NCBI GenBank assembly: GCA_000307305.1
Contig: DF158883.1
Location: forward strand, 248,001-312,000
DNA length: 64,000 nt
Direction: 5' to 3'
Source: Enterobacteriaceae bacterium B14
Lineage (GTDB): Bacteria; Pseudomonadota; Gammaproteobacteria; Enterobacterales; Enterobacteriaceae
Numbering within the stretch: the first letter of the stretch is position 1; the number at the start of each line of letters is the position of its first letter. A program made the translations under genes and the position numbers. Positions 18,345-28,953 of this stretch are shown here, in pieces. A model generated the notes under the pieces. It was not told where the DNA came from, did no database searches, and was given only the letters and a program-made list of their open reading frames with translations.

Positions 18345-18935
18345 ATGAGCATATTTCGTATTGGCTTAGTCTCTATTTCCGATCGCGCTTCCAGCGGTGT
18401 CTATCAAGACAAAGGTATTCCCGCGCTTCAGGAGTGGTTAGAGCAAACGCTGACAACCTCTTTCGAGATTGAAACTCGCTTGATCCCCGATGAACAAGAG
18501 GTCATCGAGCAAACATTAAGTGAATTAGTGGATGAGATGGGCTGCCATCTGGTGTTAACCACCGGTGGAACGGGGCCATCACGCCGTGATGTGACTCCAG
18601 ATGCAACCCTAGCGGTTGCGGATCGTGTTATGCCGGGCTTTGGCGAGCAGATGAGACAAATTAGCCTGCATTATGTGCCGACAGCCATTTTATCCCGTCA
18701 GGTTGGCGTGATTCGTAAGCAAGCACTGATTTTAAATTTGCCGGGTCAGCCAAAATCCATCAAAGAGACACTAGAAGGCGTGAAGAATGACGCTGGTGAA
18801 GTCATCGTCCACGGTATTTTTGCCAGTGTGCCGTACTGCATCCAGTTGCTGGAAGGGCCATATATTGAGACCAAACCTGAGATAGTCGTAGGTTTCAGGC
18901 CTAAATCGGCAATCCGTGAAGTAAAAGGCGAATAA
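18345..18935 (+). CDS. mog: Molybdopterin adenylyltransferase
   Basis: Mog adenylates molybdopterin, preparing it for molybdenum insertion by MoeA. The 196 residues (195 in E. coli) include LVSISDRASSGVYQDKGI near the N-terminus and the substrate-binding TTGGTGPSRRDVTPDAT (about 72-88), followed by LNLPGQPKSIKETLEG. It has its own upstream spacer after the talB terminator, as in E. coli. Confidence 0.95.
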   Translation: MSIFRIGLVSISDRASSGVYQDKGIPALQEWLEQTLTTSFEIETRLIPDEQEVIEQTLSELVDEMGCHLVLTTGGTGPSRRDVTPDATLAVADRVMPGFGEQMRQISLHYVPTAILSRQVGVIRKQALILNLPGQPKSIKETLEGVKNDAGEVIVHGIFASVPYCIQLLEGPYIETKPEIVVGFRPKSAIREVKGE

Positions 18936-18943
18936 CTGCTTTT

Positions 18944-18975
18944 TTAGGGCGTGTTGAATGATCAATACGCCCTAA
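18944..18975. terminator. Long hairpin between mog and ydhK
   Basis: The dyad TTAGGGCGT...ACGCCCTAA pairs over about 13 bp including one G-T pair, with a 6-nt loop. It lies between convergent genes. No good T tract follows on either strand, so a terminator role is likely but not certain. Confidence 0.4.
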
Positions 18976-18999
18976 AATGCGTTTTCATTCAGGAAAAGG

Positions 19000-21045
19000 T
19001 TATTGTCCTTTTGGGGCGCTCTTTTCAGAAGAGGAAGGCGGCTCAGGAAGTGAGATGGCTTGCTGTAGTTGAAGTAGTGAGCAGTAGAGCCGCCAGATTA
19101 ACCCCGCCAGATCCCGAGCAGAGCGATCGTGATGATGAGAAAGCGCGTCGCTCATTCTCTGCAACTCTTTCAACGACACCGCCAGAGAGTGCTGTTGTAC
19201 GCCTTTCTCTGTCATAACGCCTTTCAAACAGCGGATGCAGACATCCCGCACAATAGACAGCGGATCTGAGCGTGTTTGCCACTCTCGTAGTTGCCACACA
19301 ATATGGCTACAGTTCAGTAAAACCACGCCCCAGCGCAGCATCCAATCGCGCGTATCCTCATCTTTGCTTTGGCTGAGTTGGCTAATTCGGTGATAGACCC
19401 GAGACTCAAATTGGCTCTCACTTTGTTGAGGATGTGGGCTAATCTGGTCGCTGAAATCCCGCCTTAGGGCTCGAATAATACGACGGCTTTTAAGCTTATC
19501 CGAACTGGGACGAAGGATCTGAAAAGCTAACCCCGCTAATAACACGCCACAGAGTTTGCCAACATTGTCATTTAAAAAACTCTGATAGTCATAGCTAGGT
19601 GGGTTCGTGACAGATAAGAATGAGCCCATAAAGACAATTAATTGGCCCCAAAGTGGGGTGTATTTGGGGTGCTGCAACTTCATCATCTGCATTGTGAGCA
19701 GTACAGGCAGTAGGAACGCACAGAAAATCCAGAAATCATCAATCTGAATCATCAGGCCAAACTTCACCACGAAACAGAATATAGAGAGCAACACTATCGC
19801 TTTTATCAGCGTCATGATGCTGGTGATGGGGGAGGCCGTCGAGGAGTAAAGCACGCAGCTAATCGCGGTGAGCGTTAATGCTGATGAACCGACATCCCAC
19901 TGTGTGTTAATCCAGTAAGCACAGCCGATAAAAATACATAAAAATGTGCGCACTGCGTTATAGGCGGCTTCGGTACTATCGGTATGCCGAGCGATGCTAG
20001 CGACTTTCGGCGGCTGCAACTCACTAGAGGGATTAGCCTCCTCCAGCCTTCTCAGCCATTGGCTAGATTGTAAATACGTCCAACAGAAATAGCGCAATCG
20101 CAGCCAGAAGGTGCGATGGCGGAAATCATCTTCATTGGTGGGATAGATTCTCTGCAGGATTTTTGCGAGCTGATATTTATCTGTGTCTGGTTTCTGCAAC
20201 TCGGCCAACAGTGCTTGCAAAACAAGTTGTAGATTTTCAGGAGGCTCTGGCCAGTTCATTAAAATACGGCGAATACTGGCGATGATGCTGGTTAAACGTA
20301 GCTGCTGATGCAGTAAGAAGTTTAGTACGTTATTGCGACGGCGCAGACGGTAGTGGCTCCAGACGGCCTGAATTCTCAACACATTCATCGTTAAAATCTG
20401 ATTAATCACACCAGCATGAGACGTGCGAATTTGCTGAGTTGTCTCGGTTTTCCACAGCATAGCAGCATGTTCAAGTAGCCTTAAATGCATCTTGTTTAAC
20501 GATGACATCAAATTAGTGCTATCTGAAGTACTTGGCAGTAGCATCATCATAAATGCACCGCACAGCAGACCGGTAATCACCTCGCAGACCCGGGCTTGTG
20601 CAATATCAAACACCTCCATCGAATCGGCGGCGCTGGTGGTTGAGAAGGCGATAATCGCAGCGGTATAACCGGCAAGAGCAAAGGCGTAAGAGACGTTATT
20701 TTGATAGTGGTTAGAAATATAAGTGCAAAGTGAAAGCCAGCCTGCAATAAAAAAAGTGAACAACCAAGGGTCGTTTAGACACTGGCCTGCAATCAAAACA
20801 GAGACGGTTGCGCCCAACAAGCTCCCTATAATACGGCCAATGCTTTTACTGATTACGCCACCAATGGTGGGGAAACTGACGACAGCGGCAGAAGTCATTG
20901 CCCAATAAGGCTCATCCAGATTTAGCAGAAAAGCAATCCACAGCGAGAGGCACATCGCGATGGCATTACGCAGCGCATAACGCCATTGATCTTTGGTCGC
21001 TTTGCCCCACGGCGTGTTTTTCCACTCAAGCCAAGAAAGGTTCAT
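19000..21045 (-). CDS. ydhK: FUSC-family efflux transporter, YdhK type
   Basis: A 681-residue inner-membrane protein of the fusaric acid resistance (FUSC/AaeB) family. It has two sets of transmembrane helices (about 25-180 and 370-510) separated by soluble helical regions, with [20 protein letters not shown] at the start of the first set and the same kind of segment repeated in the second. Length and sequence match E. coli YdhK better than AaeB. It is the third gene of a DUF1656-HlyD-FUSC operon and should export an aromatic acid or similar compound; the substrate is unknown. In E. coli ydhIJK lies elsewhere on the chromosome. Confidence 0.85.
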   Translation of the reverse strand: MNLSWLEWKNTPWGKATKDQWRYALRNAIAMCLSLWIAFLLNLDEPYWAMTSAAVVSFPTIGGVISKSIGRIIGSLLGATVSVLIAGQCLNDPWLFTFFIAGWLSLCTYISNHYQNNVSYAFALAGYTAAIIAFSTTSAADSMEVFDIAQARVCEVITGLLCGAFMMMLLPSTSDSTNLMSSLNKMHLRLLEHAAMLWKTETTQQIRTSHAGVINQILTMNVLRIQAVWSHYRLRRRNNVLNFLLHQQLRLTSIIASIRRILMNWPEPPENLQLVLQALLAELQKPDTDKYQLAKILQRIYPTNEDDFRHRTFWLRLRYFCWTYLQSSQWLRRLEEANPSSELQPPKVASIARHTDSTEAAYNAVRTFLCIFIGCAYWINTQWDVGSSALTLTAISCVLYSSTASPITSIMTLIKAIVLLSIFCFVVKFGLMIQIDDFWIFCAFLLPVLLTMQMMKLQHPKYTPLWGQLIVFMGSFLSVTNPPSYDYQSFLNDNVGKLCGVLLAGLAFQILRPSSDKLKSRRIIRALRRDFSDQISPHPQQSESQFESRVYHRISQLSQSKDEDTRDWMLRWGVVLLNCSHIVWQLREWQTRSDPLSIVRDVCIRCLKGVMTEKGVQQHSLAVSLKELQRMSDALSHHHDRSARDLAGLIWRLYCSLLQLQQAISLPEPPSSSEKSAPKGQ

Positions 21046-21085
21046 GTTCGTCTATTCACGGTTACCCACATTGACAGAGAGAGGC

Positions 21086-21943
21086 TTAGTGGCGGATGGA
21101 GATTGTGCAGGTAGTACCTGCAACCAGCATGGCGTCTTTAGGCACATCAAGCAGCTTAATTCTCACGGGAACCCGCTGAGCCAAGCGCACCCACGGGACA
21201 TTAGGTTTGACGTTCATCAGCATATCTTCGCTGCTATCGACGCTCTGATCGTAAATAGCACGCCCGATGCTCTCTACTTCACCCTGTAGCGGTGTATTGC
21301 CGTTGTACAGTGTGATATCGGCTTTATTGCCTTCTTTAATGTGCCTGAGCTTAGTCTCTTCAAAATAGCCCATAACATAAAATGAGTGCAGATCGATAAG
21401 AGCAACCAGCGGTGTGCCAGAGGTCGCATAATTACCTATGCGGGTTTGCAGGTTTGTGATGTATCCATCTGCGGGTGCATAGATATTTGTTTGTGCCAAG
21501 TTCCATTTAGCCTGCGCGAGATTAGCTTCTGCGGCTTTATGCATGGAGGCCATTGCAACCGCGTTTAGATTCGACTCATCCATATTTTCGGCAGAAATAA
21601 TATTGTTTGGCAGATTGCGGCGGCGGTTTGCCTCATGGCTTGCTTTGGCCAAGTCAGATGTCGCTTTGGCGACTGCGGCGTTGGCATTATCAAGTGCGAT
21701 TTGATAGGGGGCAGGGTCAATCGTGAATAAAAGATCACCTTTCTTCACCTGCTGATTATCACGAACGTTAACCCGAATGAGATTGCCGGAAACCGCAGGG
21801 GTTACGCTGACTGTCTCAGCCCTAACTTTGCCATCACGAGTCCACGGTGACTGCATGTAGTAATTCCACATCCACCATCCGGCACACAGGGCGATAGCGC
21901 AGACGATAATGGTAGAAAAATATTTAAGCGTGCTGTATTTCAT
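21086..21943 (-). CDS. ydhJ: HlyD-family membrane fusion protein, YdhJ type
   Basis: A 285-residue periplasmic adaptor with an N-terminal membrane anchor (about 8-26). It then has the lipoyl half-motifs VRVNVRDNQQVKKGDLLFTIDPAPY and IYAPADGYITNLQTRIGNYATSGTPLVALID around a helical hairpin (about 80-145). Its length equals E. coli YdhJ. It joins the FUSC pump to an outer-membrane channel, which is not encoded here. It lies 47 bp after the DUF1656 gene and 40 bp before ydhK. Confidence 0.88.
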   Translation of the reverse strand: MKYSTLKYFSTIIVCAIALCAGWWMWNYYMQSPWTRDGKVRAETVSVTPAVSGNLIRVNVRDNQQVKKGDLLFTIDPAPYQIALDNANAAVAKATSDLAKASHEANRRRNLPNNIISAENMDESNLNAVAMASMHKAAEANLAQAKWNLAQTNIYAPADGYITNLQTRIGNYATSGTPLVALIDLHSFYVMGYFEETKLRHIKEGNKADITLYNGNTPLQGEVESIGRAIYDQSVDSSEDMLMNVKPNVPWVRLAQRVPVRIKLLDVPKDAMLVAGTTCTISIRH

Positions 21944-21990
21944 TGTTTAAATCCCATCATTGTTCTTGTCCCCTCCTTAACTTTTTATCT

Positions 21991-22227
21991 TCACCAGCTC
22001 GCCAATATCCATAAGGAACCGCTGACGGCGATAACAAAGAGAGATAAATCCATTAAGGTGGGGTGCCATACTTCGCCAGAATAGATCCAGTCACGCAGCA
22101 CGTGATGGAGCAGCATCCAGATAACAGTACCCAGCATAAAAGCTTTAAAGATAGGCGGGAAATAGAGTGAAGCACCGAAAATAAGGTCGGGCAGATGCGA
22201 GCCTTGCTGTGTAAAAGAGGTATTCAC
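21991..22227 (-). CDS. ydhI: DUF1656 small membrane protein, YdhI type
   Basis: A 78-residue protein with two transmembrane helices, containing [39 protein letters not shown], the DUF1656 pattern. It matches E. coli YdhI in length and in the [11 protein letters not shown] segment. Proteins of this family always accompany HlyD-FUSC pairs and may help assemble the pump. It is first in the operon. An E. coli ydhIJK regulator is not seen nearby. Confidence 0.88.
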   Translation of the reverse strand: MNTSFTQQGSHLPDLIFGASLYFPPIFKAFMLGTVIWMLLHHVLRDWIYSGEVWHPTLMDLSLFVIAVSGSLWILASW

Positions 22228-22406
22228 GTTAAGCGTCTCTATCAGTAATAGTCCCTATCTGTTTGATGGGATAAATCTACCACACAATAAGCATATAAAG
22301 CGTGACTGATTAACGCCTGCCATGTGATTTCTTCGGCATGTAATAAACAAGAAATCAAGAATAAGTGAGAAAAGAAATAATGACGAAAGGGGAGTATTTG
22401 GAGAGT

Positions 22407-22436
22407 ATTCCAGAAACAGCGAGCTGCTTCTGGAAT
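22407..22436 (-). terminator. Hairpin downstream of satP
   Basis: A 13-bp stem (ATTCCAGAA... with ...TTCTGGAAT, one G-T pair) and a 4-nt loop lie 54 bp after the satP stop. There is no T tract, so termination is uncertain. Confidence 0.4.
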
Positions 22437-22489
22437 AGAGGCCATTCTCTACAGTGCGGTATTAACCGTGCAGAGATATGACACGAGTA

Positions 22490-23062
22490 TTAGTTGCACT
22501 TGCATTCGCCGATTGGCAGAACGGTACGACCGTATTGCTCGTTAAGCACTTCAGCCATTGCAAGATAGATAGCGCTCGCGCCGCAGATAATACCTTCATA
22601 GCCAGCAAAGGTGAGTAGAGCAGCGTTAGCCGTAAAGTTACCGATTGCCAGCAGGAAGAACAGCACGACGAGGCTACCGAAAACGAACTGGATAGCACGG
22701 TTAGCGCGCAGGGTGCCAAAGAACATAAACAGCGTGAACACGCCCCACAGAGCAAGATACACACCTAAAAACTGAGGGTCACTTGCTTCAGCTAAACCCA
22801 TTTTAGGCAGCATTAAAATGCCAACCAGTGACAGCCAGAACATGCCGTAAGAAGTAAATGCAGTGGTGCCGAAAGTATTGCCTTTCTTAAACTCCATGAT
22901 GCCAGCAGCAACCTGAGCCAGACCACCATAAAAAATACCCATGCTTAAAATAATGGCGGATAGAGGGAAAAAACCTGCGTTGTGTAAATTCAGCAGGATG
23001 GTTGTCATACCAAACCCTAAAAGTCCTAATGGACCAGGATTAGCTAGCTTAATGTCGTGCAT
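22490..23062 (-). CDS. satP: Acetate/succinate:proton symporter SatP
   Basis: A 190-residue member of the GPR1/FUN34/YaaH family with six transmembrane segments. It starts [26 protein letters not shown], which holds the NPAPLGL-like family signature, and has [21 protein letters not shown] in the middle. It takes up acetate and succinate with protons. It ends in an unusual Cys-Lys-Cys-Asn tail. In E. coli satP follows mog directly; here the ydhIJK operon separates them. Confidence 0.94.
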   Translation of the reverse strand: MHDIKLANPGPLGLLGFGMTTILLNLHNAGFFPLSAIILSMGIFYGGLAQVAAGIMEFKKGNTFGTTAFTSYGMFWLSLVGILMLPKMGLAEASDPQFLGVYLALWGVFTLFMFFGTLRANRAIQFVFGSLVVLFFLLAIGNFTANAALLTFAGYEGIICGASAIYLAMAEVLNEQYGRTVLPIGECKCN

Positions 23063-23305
23063 ATGTTCTCCATGGAACTAATTGGCGCTAGTGATTAGCG
23101 AATAGTGTTGCTTAAAATACAACCAAACGATCAACTTAGCGTCTGATAGCTTGGTTTACTAAATAAAGGGTTTGTAATTATCTTTAGAGTCAGATAACTC
23201 AAGGTTTTCAGAGCGAATTCAACCTGAAGCGCGCGGCATAATAATGACTGGTGAGATGCGAAGCAATGATCTAAAGCGGATAAAATCGGATTTTTTTAAC
23301 CTGCC

Positions 23306-23336
23306 CCCCTTGATGATACCGTAGACGTCCCCATCT
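23306..23336 (+). promoter_or_regulatory. Sigma-32 heat-shock promoter of dnaK
   Basis: CCCCTTGAT (23306-23314) and CCCCATCT (23329-23336), 14 bp apart, match the RpoH consensus (CTTGAA and CCCCATNT) almost exactly. This gives a leader of about 115 nt before dnaK. Confidence 0.9.
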
Positions 23337-23460
23337 TATCTTCAACCGCGAAACTAACCTCTCGGATAGAGCAAAACTAGCGTATTGAAAAATACCGTCT
23401 CCATCCCCATATAGGTTAGTAAGACGAACGAATAACGATTTTTTAGTGGAGATGTTTTAG

Positions 23461-25371
23461 ATGGGTAAAATTATTGGTATTGACTTAGGTACAACCAACT
23501 CTTGTATCGCAATTATGGATGGCGCCCAGGCTAAAGTTCTGGAGAACGGCGAAGGTGAACGTACCACACCTTCCATCATCGCCTACACACAAGACGGTGA
23601 AATTTTGGTAGGCCAGCCAGCAAAACGCCAGGCTGTGACTAACCCACAGAACACATTATATGCAATCAAACGCCTGATTGGTCGCCGTTTCAGCGATGAC
23701 GAATCACAGCGTGATTCCAAGATCATGCCTTACAAAATTGTTGAGGCAGATAACGGCGATGCGTGGATTGATATCAAAGGCGAAAAAATTGCGCCACCAC
23801 AGATTTCTGCTGAAGTCCTGAAGAAAATGAAGAAAACCGCTGAGGATTACCTTGGTGAAACCATCACTGAAGCGGTTATCACCGTTCCAGCGTACTTCAA
23901 TGACTCACAGCGTCAGGCAACCAAAGATGCAGGCCGTATCGCAGGTTTAGACGTTAAACGTATTATCAACGAACCAACGGCTGCTGCGCTGGCTTATGGT
24001 CTGGATAAAGAAGTTGGCAACCGCACCATTGCTGTTTATGACTTAGGTGGCGGTACTTTCGATATTTCTATCATCGAGATTGACGAAGTTGATGGCGAAA
24101 AAACTTTCGAAGTATTAGCGACTAACGGTGACACTCACTTAGGTGGTGAAGATTTCGATAGCCGCATGATCAACTATCTGGTTGATGAATTTAAGAAAGA
24201 ACAAGGCATTGACCTGCGTAATGACCCACTGGCAATGCAGCGTCTGAAAGAGTCTGCAGAGAAGGCGAAGATTGAGCTGTCTGCTGCACAACAGACCGAT
24301 GTAAACCTGCCGTATATTACGGCTGATGCGACGGGGCCAAAACACATGAACATCCGTGTGACCCGTGCAAAACTGGAATCACTGGTTGAAGATTTGGTAA
24401 GCCGTACTCTGGAACCACTGAAAGTGGCTCTGAAAGATGCAGGTTTATCTGTATCTGATATTCAGGACGTGATTCTGGTGGGTGGTCAGACTCGTATGCC
24501 ACTGGTACAAAAAACAGTAACGGACTTCTTTGGTAAAGAACCACGTAAAGACGTGAACCCAGATGAAGCGGTTGCTATCGGTGCTGCGGTTCAGGGCGGT
24601 GTATTAGCAGGCGACGTAAAAGACGTTCTGCTGCTAGACGTTACCCCTCTGTCACTGGGTATCGAAACCATGGGTGGCGTGATGACTCCACTGATCGTGA
24701 AGAACACCACTATCCCAACTAAGCATAGCCAAGTGTTCTCTACCGCGGAAGATAACCAAAGTGCGGTAACCATTCAGGTTCTGCAAGGTGAGCGTAAGCG
24801 TGCTCTAGATAACAAATCTCTGGGTCAGTTCAACCTAGATGGTATTCAGCCAGCAATGCGCGGGCAGGCACAAATCGAAGTGACCTTCGATATTGATGCC
24901 AACGGTATTCTGCATGTGTCCGCTAAGGATAAGAACACTGGTCGTGAGCAAAACATCACCATTAAGGCCTCTTCTGGTTTGAGTGAAGAAGAGATCCAAC
25001 AAATGGTTCGTGATGCAGAAGCTAACGCTGAATCTGACCGTAAGTTTGAAGAACTGGTTCAGATCCGTAACCAAGCTGACCATCTGGTCCATGGCACACG
25101 CAAGCAGTTAGAAGAAGCGGGTGCTCAATTACCAGAAGAAGACAAAGTTGCAATTGAAGCTGCACTGAAAGATTTGGAAGCTGCCGCTAAAACTGAAGAT
25201 AAAGCAGATATTGAAGCTAAAACTCAAGCTTTGGTTCAAGCTTCAGGCAAGCTGATGGAGATGGCGCAACAGCAGGCTCAGGCCGAAGGTGCAGCCGGTG
25301 CAGAAAATGCCGCTCAGAAAGATGATGATGTTGTCGATGCTGAGTTTGAAGAAGTTAAAGACAAAAAATAA
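23461..25371 (+). CDS. dnaK: Chaperone DnaK (Hsp70)
   Basis: DnaK binds unfolded peptides in an ATP-driven cycle with DnaJ and GrpE and also targets RpoH for degradation. The 636 residues have the nucleotide-binding domain (1-385; [13 protein letters not shown], phosphate loop [24 protein letters not shown]), the interdomain linker [14 protein letters not shown] (about 388-401), the substrate domain (about 400-505) and the helical lid, ending [16 protein letters not shown] as in E. coli. It is followed by dnaJ after 119 bp. Confidence 0.98.
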   Translation: MGKIIGIDLGTTNSCIAIMDGAQAKVLENGEGERTTPSIIAYTQDGEILVGQPAKRQAVTNPQNTLYAIKRLIGRRFSDDESQRDSKIMPYKIVEADNGDAWIDIKGEKIAPPQISAEVLKKMKKTAEDYLGETITEAVITVPAYFNDSQRQATKDAGRIAGLDVKRIINEPTAAALAYGLDKEVGNRTIAVYDLGGGTFDISIIEIDEVDGEKTFEVLATNGDTHLGGEDFDSRMINYLVDEFKKEQGIDLRNDPLAMQRLKESAEKAKIELSAAQQTDVNLPYITADATGPKHMNIRVTRAKLESLVEDLVSRTLEPLKVALKDAGLSVSDIQDVILVGGQTRMPLVQKTVTDFFGKEPRKDVNPDEAVAIGAAVQGGVLAGDVKDVLLLDVTPLSLGIETMGGVMTPLIVKNTTIPTKHSQVFSTAEDNQSAVTIQVLQGERKRALDNKSLGQFNLDGIQPAMRGQAQIEVTFDIDANGILHVSAKDKNTGREQNITIKASSGLSEEEIQQMVRDAEANAESDRKFEELVQIRNQADHLVHGTRKQLEEAGAQLPEEDKVAIEAALKDLEAAAKTEDKADIEAKTQALVQASGKLMEMAQQQAQAEGAAGAENAAQKDDDVVDAEFEEVKDKK

Positions 25372-25434
25372 TCGCCCCTAAACGGGCACGACAGCGGTAG
25401 AGCAGCATTTAGTATTAACGCTGTTGGCAACCGA

Positions 25435-25464
25435 CACGGGCGTTGAGGAAACTCTGCGCCCGTG
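25435..25464 (+). other. Intercistronic hairpin between dnaK and dnaJ
   Basis: CACGGGCG/CGCCCGTG (8 bp), an internal 2x2 mismatch and GAG-GAAA-CTC make a stem with a GNRA tetraloop. No T tract follows, so it is more likely an mRNA processing or stability element that lowers dnaJ output relative to dnaK than a terminator. Confidence 0.5.
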
Positions 25465-25490
25465 TATGCATGTTGAGGGCAGGAAAAAGA

Positions 25491-26624
25491 ATGGCGAAAA
25501 AAGACTATTATGAGGTTTTGGGCGTCGCCCGGGATGCGGACGAGCGCGAAATCAAAAAGGCCTATAAACGCTTGGCGATGAAACATCACCCTGACCGTAA
25601 TCAAGGTGATAAAGACTCAGAAGCCAAATTCAAAGAGATCAAAGAAGCTTATGAAATCCTGACCGATGCTCAGAAAAAAGCAGCTTATGACCAGTATGGT
25701 CATGGTGCTTTTGAGCAAGGCGGCATGGGCGGTGGTGGTGGATTCGGCGGCGGTGGCGGCGATTTCAACGACATATTCGGCGATGTCTTTGGTGATATTT
25801 TTGGCGGTGGGCGTCGTCAGCGTGCAGCACGTGGTTCTGATTTACGTTACAACATGGAGCTAACTCTAGAGGAAGCCGTTCGTGGTGTAACGAAAGAGAT
25901 TCGAATCCCTACGTTAGTGGAGTGCGATACTTGCCACGGTAGCGGTGCAAAAGCAGGTAGTTCACCTGTCACCTGTACAACCTGCCATGGGGCTGGACAA
26001 GTACAGATGCGTCAAGGCTTCTTCACTGTGCAGCAGCCTTGTCCACACTGCCATGGACGTGGGCAGATCATCAAAGATCCATGCAACAAGTGTCATGGTC
26101 AGGGCCGCGTAGAAAAATCGAAAACACTGTCCGTTAAGATCCCAGCAGGTGTTGATACCGGTGATCGTATTCGCTTATCCGGCGAAGGTGAAGCAGGTGA
26201 GCACGGAGCACCGTCAGGCGATCTATATGTTCAGGTTCAGGTTAAGCAGCATCCTATCTTTGAACGTGAAGATAACAATCTGTATTGCGAAGTCCCTATT
26301 AACTTTGCGATGGCGGCACTTGGCGGTGAAATTGAGGTTCCAACGCTTGATGGTCGCGTGAATCTTAAAGTTCCAGCAGAAACCCAAACCGGCAAGATGT
26401 TCCGCATGCGCGGCAAAGGTGTTAAATCAGTGCGAGGTGGCAGCCAAGGTGATTTACTGTGCCGTGTTGTTGTAGAGACACCAGTGAAACTTAATGATAA
26501 ACAAAAAGAGCTGCTACGTGAATTAGAAGAGAGCTTAGGTGGGCCAAGCGGGTCAGCTAACAGCCCTCGTAGCAAAACCTTTTTCGATGGTGTGAAAAAG
26601 TTCTTTGATGATTTAACGCGTTAA
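25491..26624 (+). CDS. dnaJ: Co-chaperone DnaJ (Hsp40)
   Basis: DnaJ delivers substrates to DnaK and stimulates its ATPase. The 377 residues show a J domain (1-70, HPD in MKHHPDRNQ), a Gly/Phe-rich linker (about 75-108), four zinc-finger CXXCXGXG repeats ([32 protein letters not shown]; about 145-205) and C-terminal beta domains. The frame opens further upstream, but the ATG at 25491 after AGGA fits [11 protein letters not shown]. Confidence 0.98.
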   Translation: MAKKDYYEVLGVARDADEREIKKAYKRLAMKHHPDRNQGDKDSEAKFKEIKEAYEILTDAQKKAAYDQYGHGAFEQGGMGGGGGFGGGGGDFNDIFGDVFGDIFGGGRRQRAARGSDLRYNMELTLEEAVRGVTKEIRIPTLVECDTCHGSGAKAGSSPVTCTTCHGAGQVQMRQGFFTVQQPCPHCHGRGQIIKDPCNKCHGQGRVEKSKTLSVKIPAGVDTGDRIRLSGEGEAGEHGAPSGDLYVQVQVKQHPIFEREDNNLYCEVPINFAMAALGGEIEVPTLDGRVNLKVPAETQTGKMFRMRGKGVKSVRGGSQGDLLCRVVVETPVKLNDKQKELLRELEESLGGPSGSANSPRSKTFFDGVKKFFDDLTR

Positions 26625-26647
26625 TTAACGGTTATCGACATCACCTT

Positions 26648-26684
26648 AAAAGCGTGGGTAGAGCAATCAGCCCACGCTTTTCTA
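26648..26684. terminator. Bidirectional terminator between dnaJ and the MocR gene
   Basis: An 11-bp stem AAAAGCGTGGG/CCCACGCTTTT with a 12-nt loop and T runs on both strands separates convergent genes. Confidence 0.85.
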
Positions 26685-26698
26685 TATTATCGGCGAGA

Positions 26699-28135
26699 TC
26701 AATCCAATGCTGGTGGTTTGATTAATAGAGACAACAGCCTCTCTGCCATCACCGCTGCATTCTCTTGGCTGGTTATATTAATAAAGCTAAAAATAATGGT
26801 TGGTAAGCCCTCGGTATGGCTTCTCCATCGGGAAAGTGGTTCTAATGAAATAGCCTCTTTTCGGGCCTCATCCGCGATATAGCGATCGCTATAGGTAGTA
26901 GGTAAGGCAATTGAAAGATGCATTCCACCTTTTGGGATCAGTAAGCTGAACTCAACGGGGAGGATCTTATTTAATGCCTCTATCATCCACTGACGACGTA
27001 TGGCATAAAGCCCCCGCATTTTCTTTATGTGGCGGGAAAAATGCCCGCTATCCATAAAGTCAGCCACAATAGATTGCGATAACGAAGGGCAGGGCGTATG
27101 CATTTGGCTCGTGTGTAGCAACCGGGGCAGCAAATCGGGTGGGACGACCAAATAACCTAAACGCAGAGCAGGAAAGAGCACTTTACTGAAGGTGCCTGCA
27201 TACAATACACGCTGTCGATTATCTAACGCTTTCAGTGCTGGCAAGGGTTTCGCGTCATAGCGAAACTCAGCATCATAATCATCTTCCAATATCCAACTCT
27301 GCTCTCTATCTGCCCATTCAAGCAGGGCAATTCTGCGCTCTAGCGTCAGTGATACACCTAAAGGGCTTTGGTTTGCGGGGCTGACGATGGCTAAGCGTGC
27401 ATCAGGGCTTAAGGCAATCCCCGTTGCAACGTCAGCCCCATACTGATCGACGGGAACAGAAATGAGCTTTATTTTCCTTGTCATCAACAGCCGCTTAGTC
27501 GGCGGATAGCCGGGATCTTCTAACCACACGCTATCATCTTGCTGCAACAAAGTGCGGCTAACGAGATCTAATGCGCCAGAATACCCTGCGGTGATAATAA
27601 TTTGCTCTGCCGAGCAGCGAATACCACGAGAAACGGAAAGATAAGAGGCAATAGATTTGCGCAAGGAGAGGGAGCCTTGAATATCAAGGTAGCTCATATC
27701 AACGGGCTGCATTTTTCTTAGCTGCCGTGCGCCCAATCTTGCCCATAGCTTACGTGGGAATGCATCTAGAGCAGGAACACCCATCTGGAAAAGCAGAGGC
27801 GCAGTGGGTAAAGAGGGTGCAGAAGGTGCTTCATGTTGTAGTGCAACGGTTGCCGTTTGTGGGATTAGCGAGGGGGCAACCGTCGTTCCGGCTTGCCCAT
27901 TCGTCAGTAGGTAGCCCTCGGCTGTGAGTATTGCTATTGCTGTTTCAATAGTGCCTCGGGCTAAACCAAGCTCACTGGAGAGATTGCGTATTGACGGGAT
28001 TCGTTCACCGGGCCTGAGAACGCCTTGCGTAATCGCATCACGAAAGCTTTGATAGAGCTGCCGATAGAGCGGCTGGGAATTTTGGCGATCCAGATGAAAG
28101 TTTGATGGGAAAGTAGCACTTTTATTTGTTTTCAT
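26699..28135 (-). CDS. MocR-family (GntR-aminotransferase) transcriptional regulator
   Basis: A 478-residue fusion of an N-terminal GntR winged helix (about 16-85; LYRQLYQSFRDAITQGVLRPGERIPSIRNLSSELGLARGTIETAI) and an aminotransferase class I domain (about 110-470). The latter includes the pyridoxal phosphate lysine in YAGTFSKVLFPALRLGY, so it probably senses PLP or an amine. MocR proteins usually control a neighbouring divergent gene, here the CMD-family gene at 28306, across 170 bp containing an inverted repeat. E. coli lacks this pair at the dnaJ-nhaA joint. Confidence 0.9.
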   Translation of the reverse strand: MKTNKSATFPSNFHLDRQNSQPLYRQLYQSFRDAITQGVLRPGERIPSIRNLSSELGLARGTIETAIAILTAEGYLLTNGQAGTTVAPSLIPQTATVALQHEAPSAPSLPTAPLLFQMGVPALDAFPRKLWARLGARQLRKMQPVDMSYLDIQGSLSLRKSIASYLSVSRGIRCSAEQIIITAGYSGALDLVSRTLLQQDDSVWLEDPGYPPTKRLLMTRKIKLISVPVDQYGADVATGIALSPDARLAIVSPANQSPLGVSLTLERRIALLEWADREQSWILEDDYDAEFRYDAKPLPALKALDNRQRVLYAGTFSKVLFPALRLGYLVVPPDLLPRLLHTSQMHTPCPSLSQSIVADFMDSGHFSRHIKKMRGLYAIRRQWMIEALNKILPVEFSLLIPKGGMHLSIALPTTYSDRYIADEARKEAISLEPLSRWRSHTEGLPTIIFSFINITSQENAAVMAERLLSLLIKPPALD

Positions 28136-28204
28136 GGCCCTATCATTTTGTCATTTCTTGTCCTTTTTATTATGCCATTAAACCCCTATTCTACATACGA
28201 AGCC

Positions 28205-28223
28205 AGCGATAATGAGTATCGCT
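28205..28223. promoter_or_regulatory. Inverted repeat between the MocR and CMD genes, candidate operator
   Basis: AGCGATA-ATGAG-TATCGCT is a perfect 7-bp inverted repeat with a 5-bp spacer near the middle of the divergent intergenic region. A regulator bound here could act on both promoters. Confidence 0.45.
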
Positions 28224-28305
28224 ATGATTATTTAGATTCATTATTCACCCCCAGAACAGGGCTTAATAAAGTATAAGCCTTGTTCGATATTAAGGATTAT
28301 GACCC

Positions 28306-28752
28306 ATGACTGCTCCAGTATTGCGCTTGCCCTACCACACACTTTCTCCAGACGCGTTTAATGGCCTGTTAGTTACCAAAAATGCATTAGATCAAAGCTC
28401 TCTGGGTATCAAGTTGATTGAGCTGGTATACCTACGCGTATCGCAAATTAATGGCTGTGCATATTGTTTGAACCTGCATAGCACATCACTAAGAAAACAT
28501 GGCGAAACGCAAGATCGTATCGATGAGTTGGCGGGTTGGCGTGTCAGCCACCGTTACACTGAGGCAGAGCGTGCAGCACTTGCTTGGGCAGAAGCAATGA
28601 CCTACATCGGTTCAGCCACACAGGGTGATATCAGCGATGAGATATACTTGCCTTTGGTTGAGCATTTCGATGAAACCGAAAGAGCAGATTTAACTCTGGC
28701 AATTGGGTTAATGAATGGAATGAACCGATTAGCCATCGCGTTACGTCAATAA
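28306..28752 (+). CDS. Carboxymuconolactone decarboxylase (CMD)/AhpD-family protein
   Basis: A 148-residue all-helical protein with the CMD-family core VSQINGCAYCLNLHSTSLRKHGET (about 46-69). It holds a CXXC pair and the nearby His typical of AhpD-like proteins that act in peroxide or thiol chemistry. RVSHRYTEAERAALAWAEAMTYI is the second conserved helix. It is divergently transcribed from a MocR regulator, which makes co-regulation likely. The substrate cannot be read from sequence; annotation as a true carboxymuconolactone decarboxylase would be unsafe. Confidence 0.85.
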   Translation: MTAPVLRLPYHTLSPDAFNGLLVTKNALDQSSLGIKLIELVYLRVSQINGCAYCLNLHSTSLRKHGETQDRIDELAGWRVSHRYTEAERAALAWAEAMTYIGSATQGDISDEIYLPLVEHFDETERADLTLAIGLMNGMNRLAIALRQ

Positions 28753-28953
28753 CCTTTCTCCCCGCTCTGGGTTTATACCTAGAGTTCATCCTTTCTTCTC
28801 TACCGATATCAAATACATCGAATATTCCGATCCATAAACCATAAATAAATGACTATTTTCGAGTTATTGTATTCGGTAAAATCGAATCATATGGAATAAT
28901 TCGCAAGTTTAACCATACTTGTGAGGGTACGATATAAGGTGGAGTAGAATTTA

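Noticed and set aside
22242-22445. 67-codon minus-strand frame between satP and ydhI
   Set aside because: Overlaps a strong hairpin and has no recognisable features.
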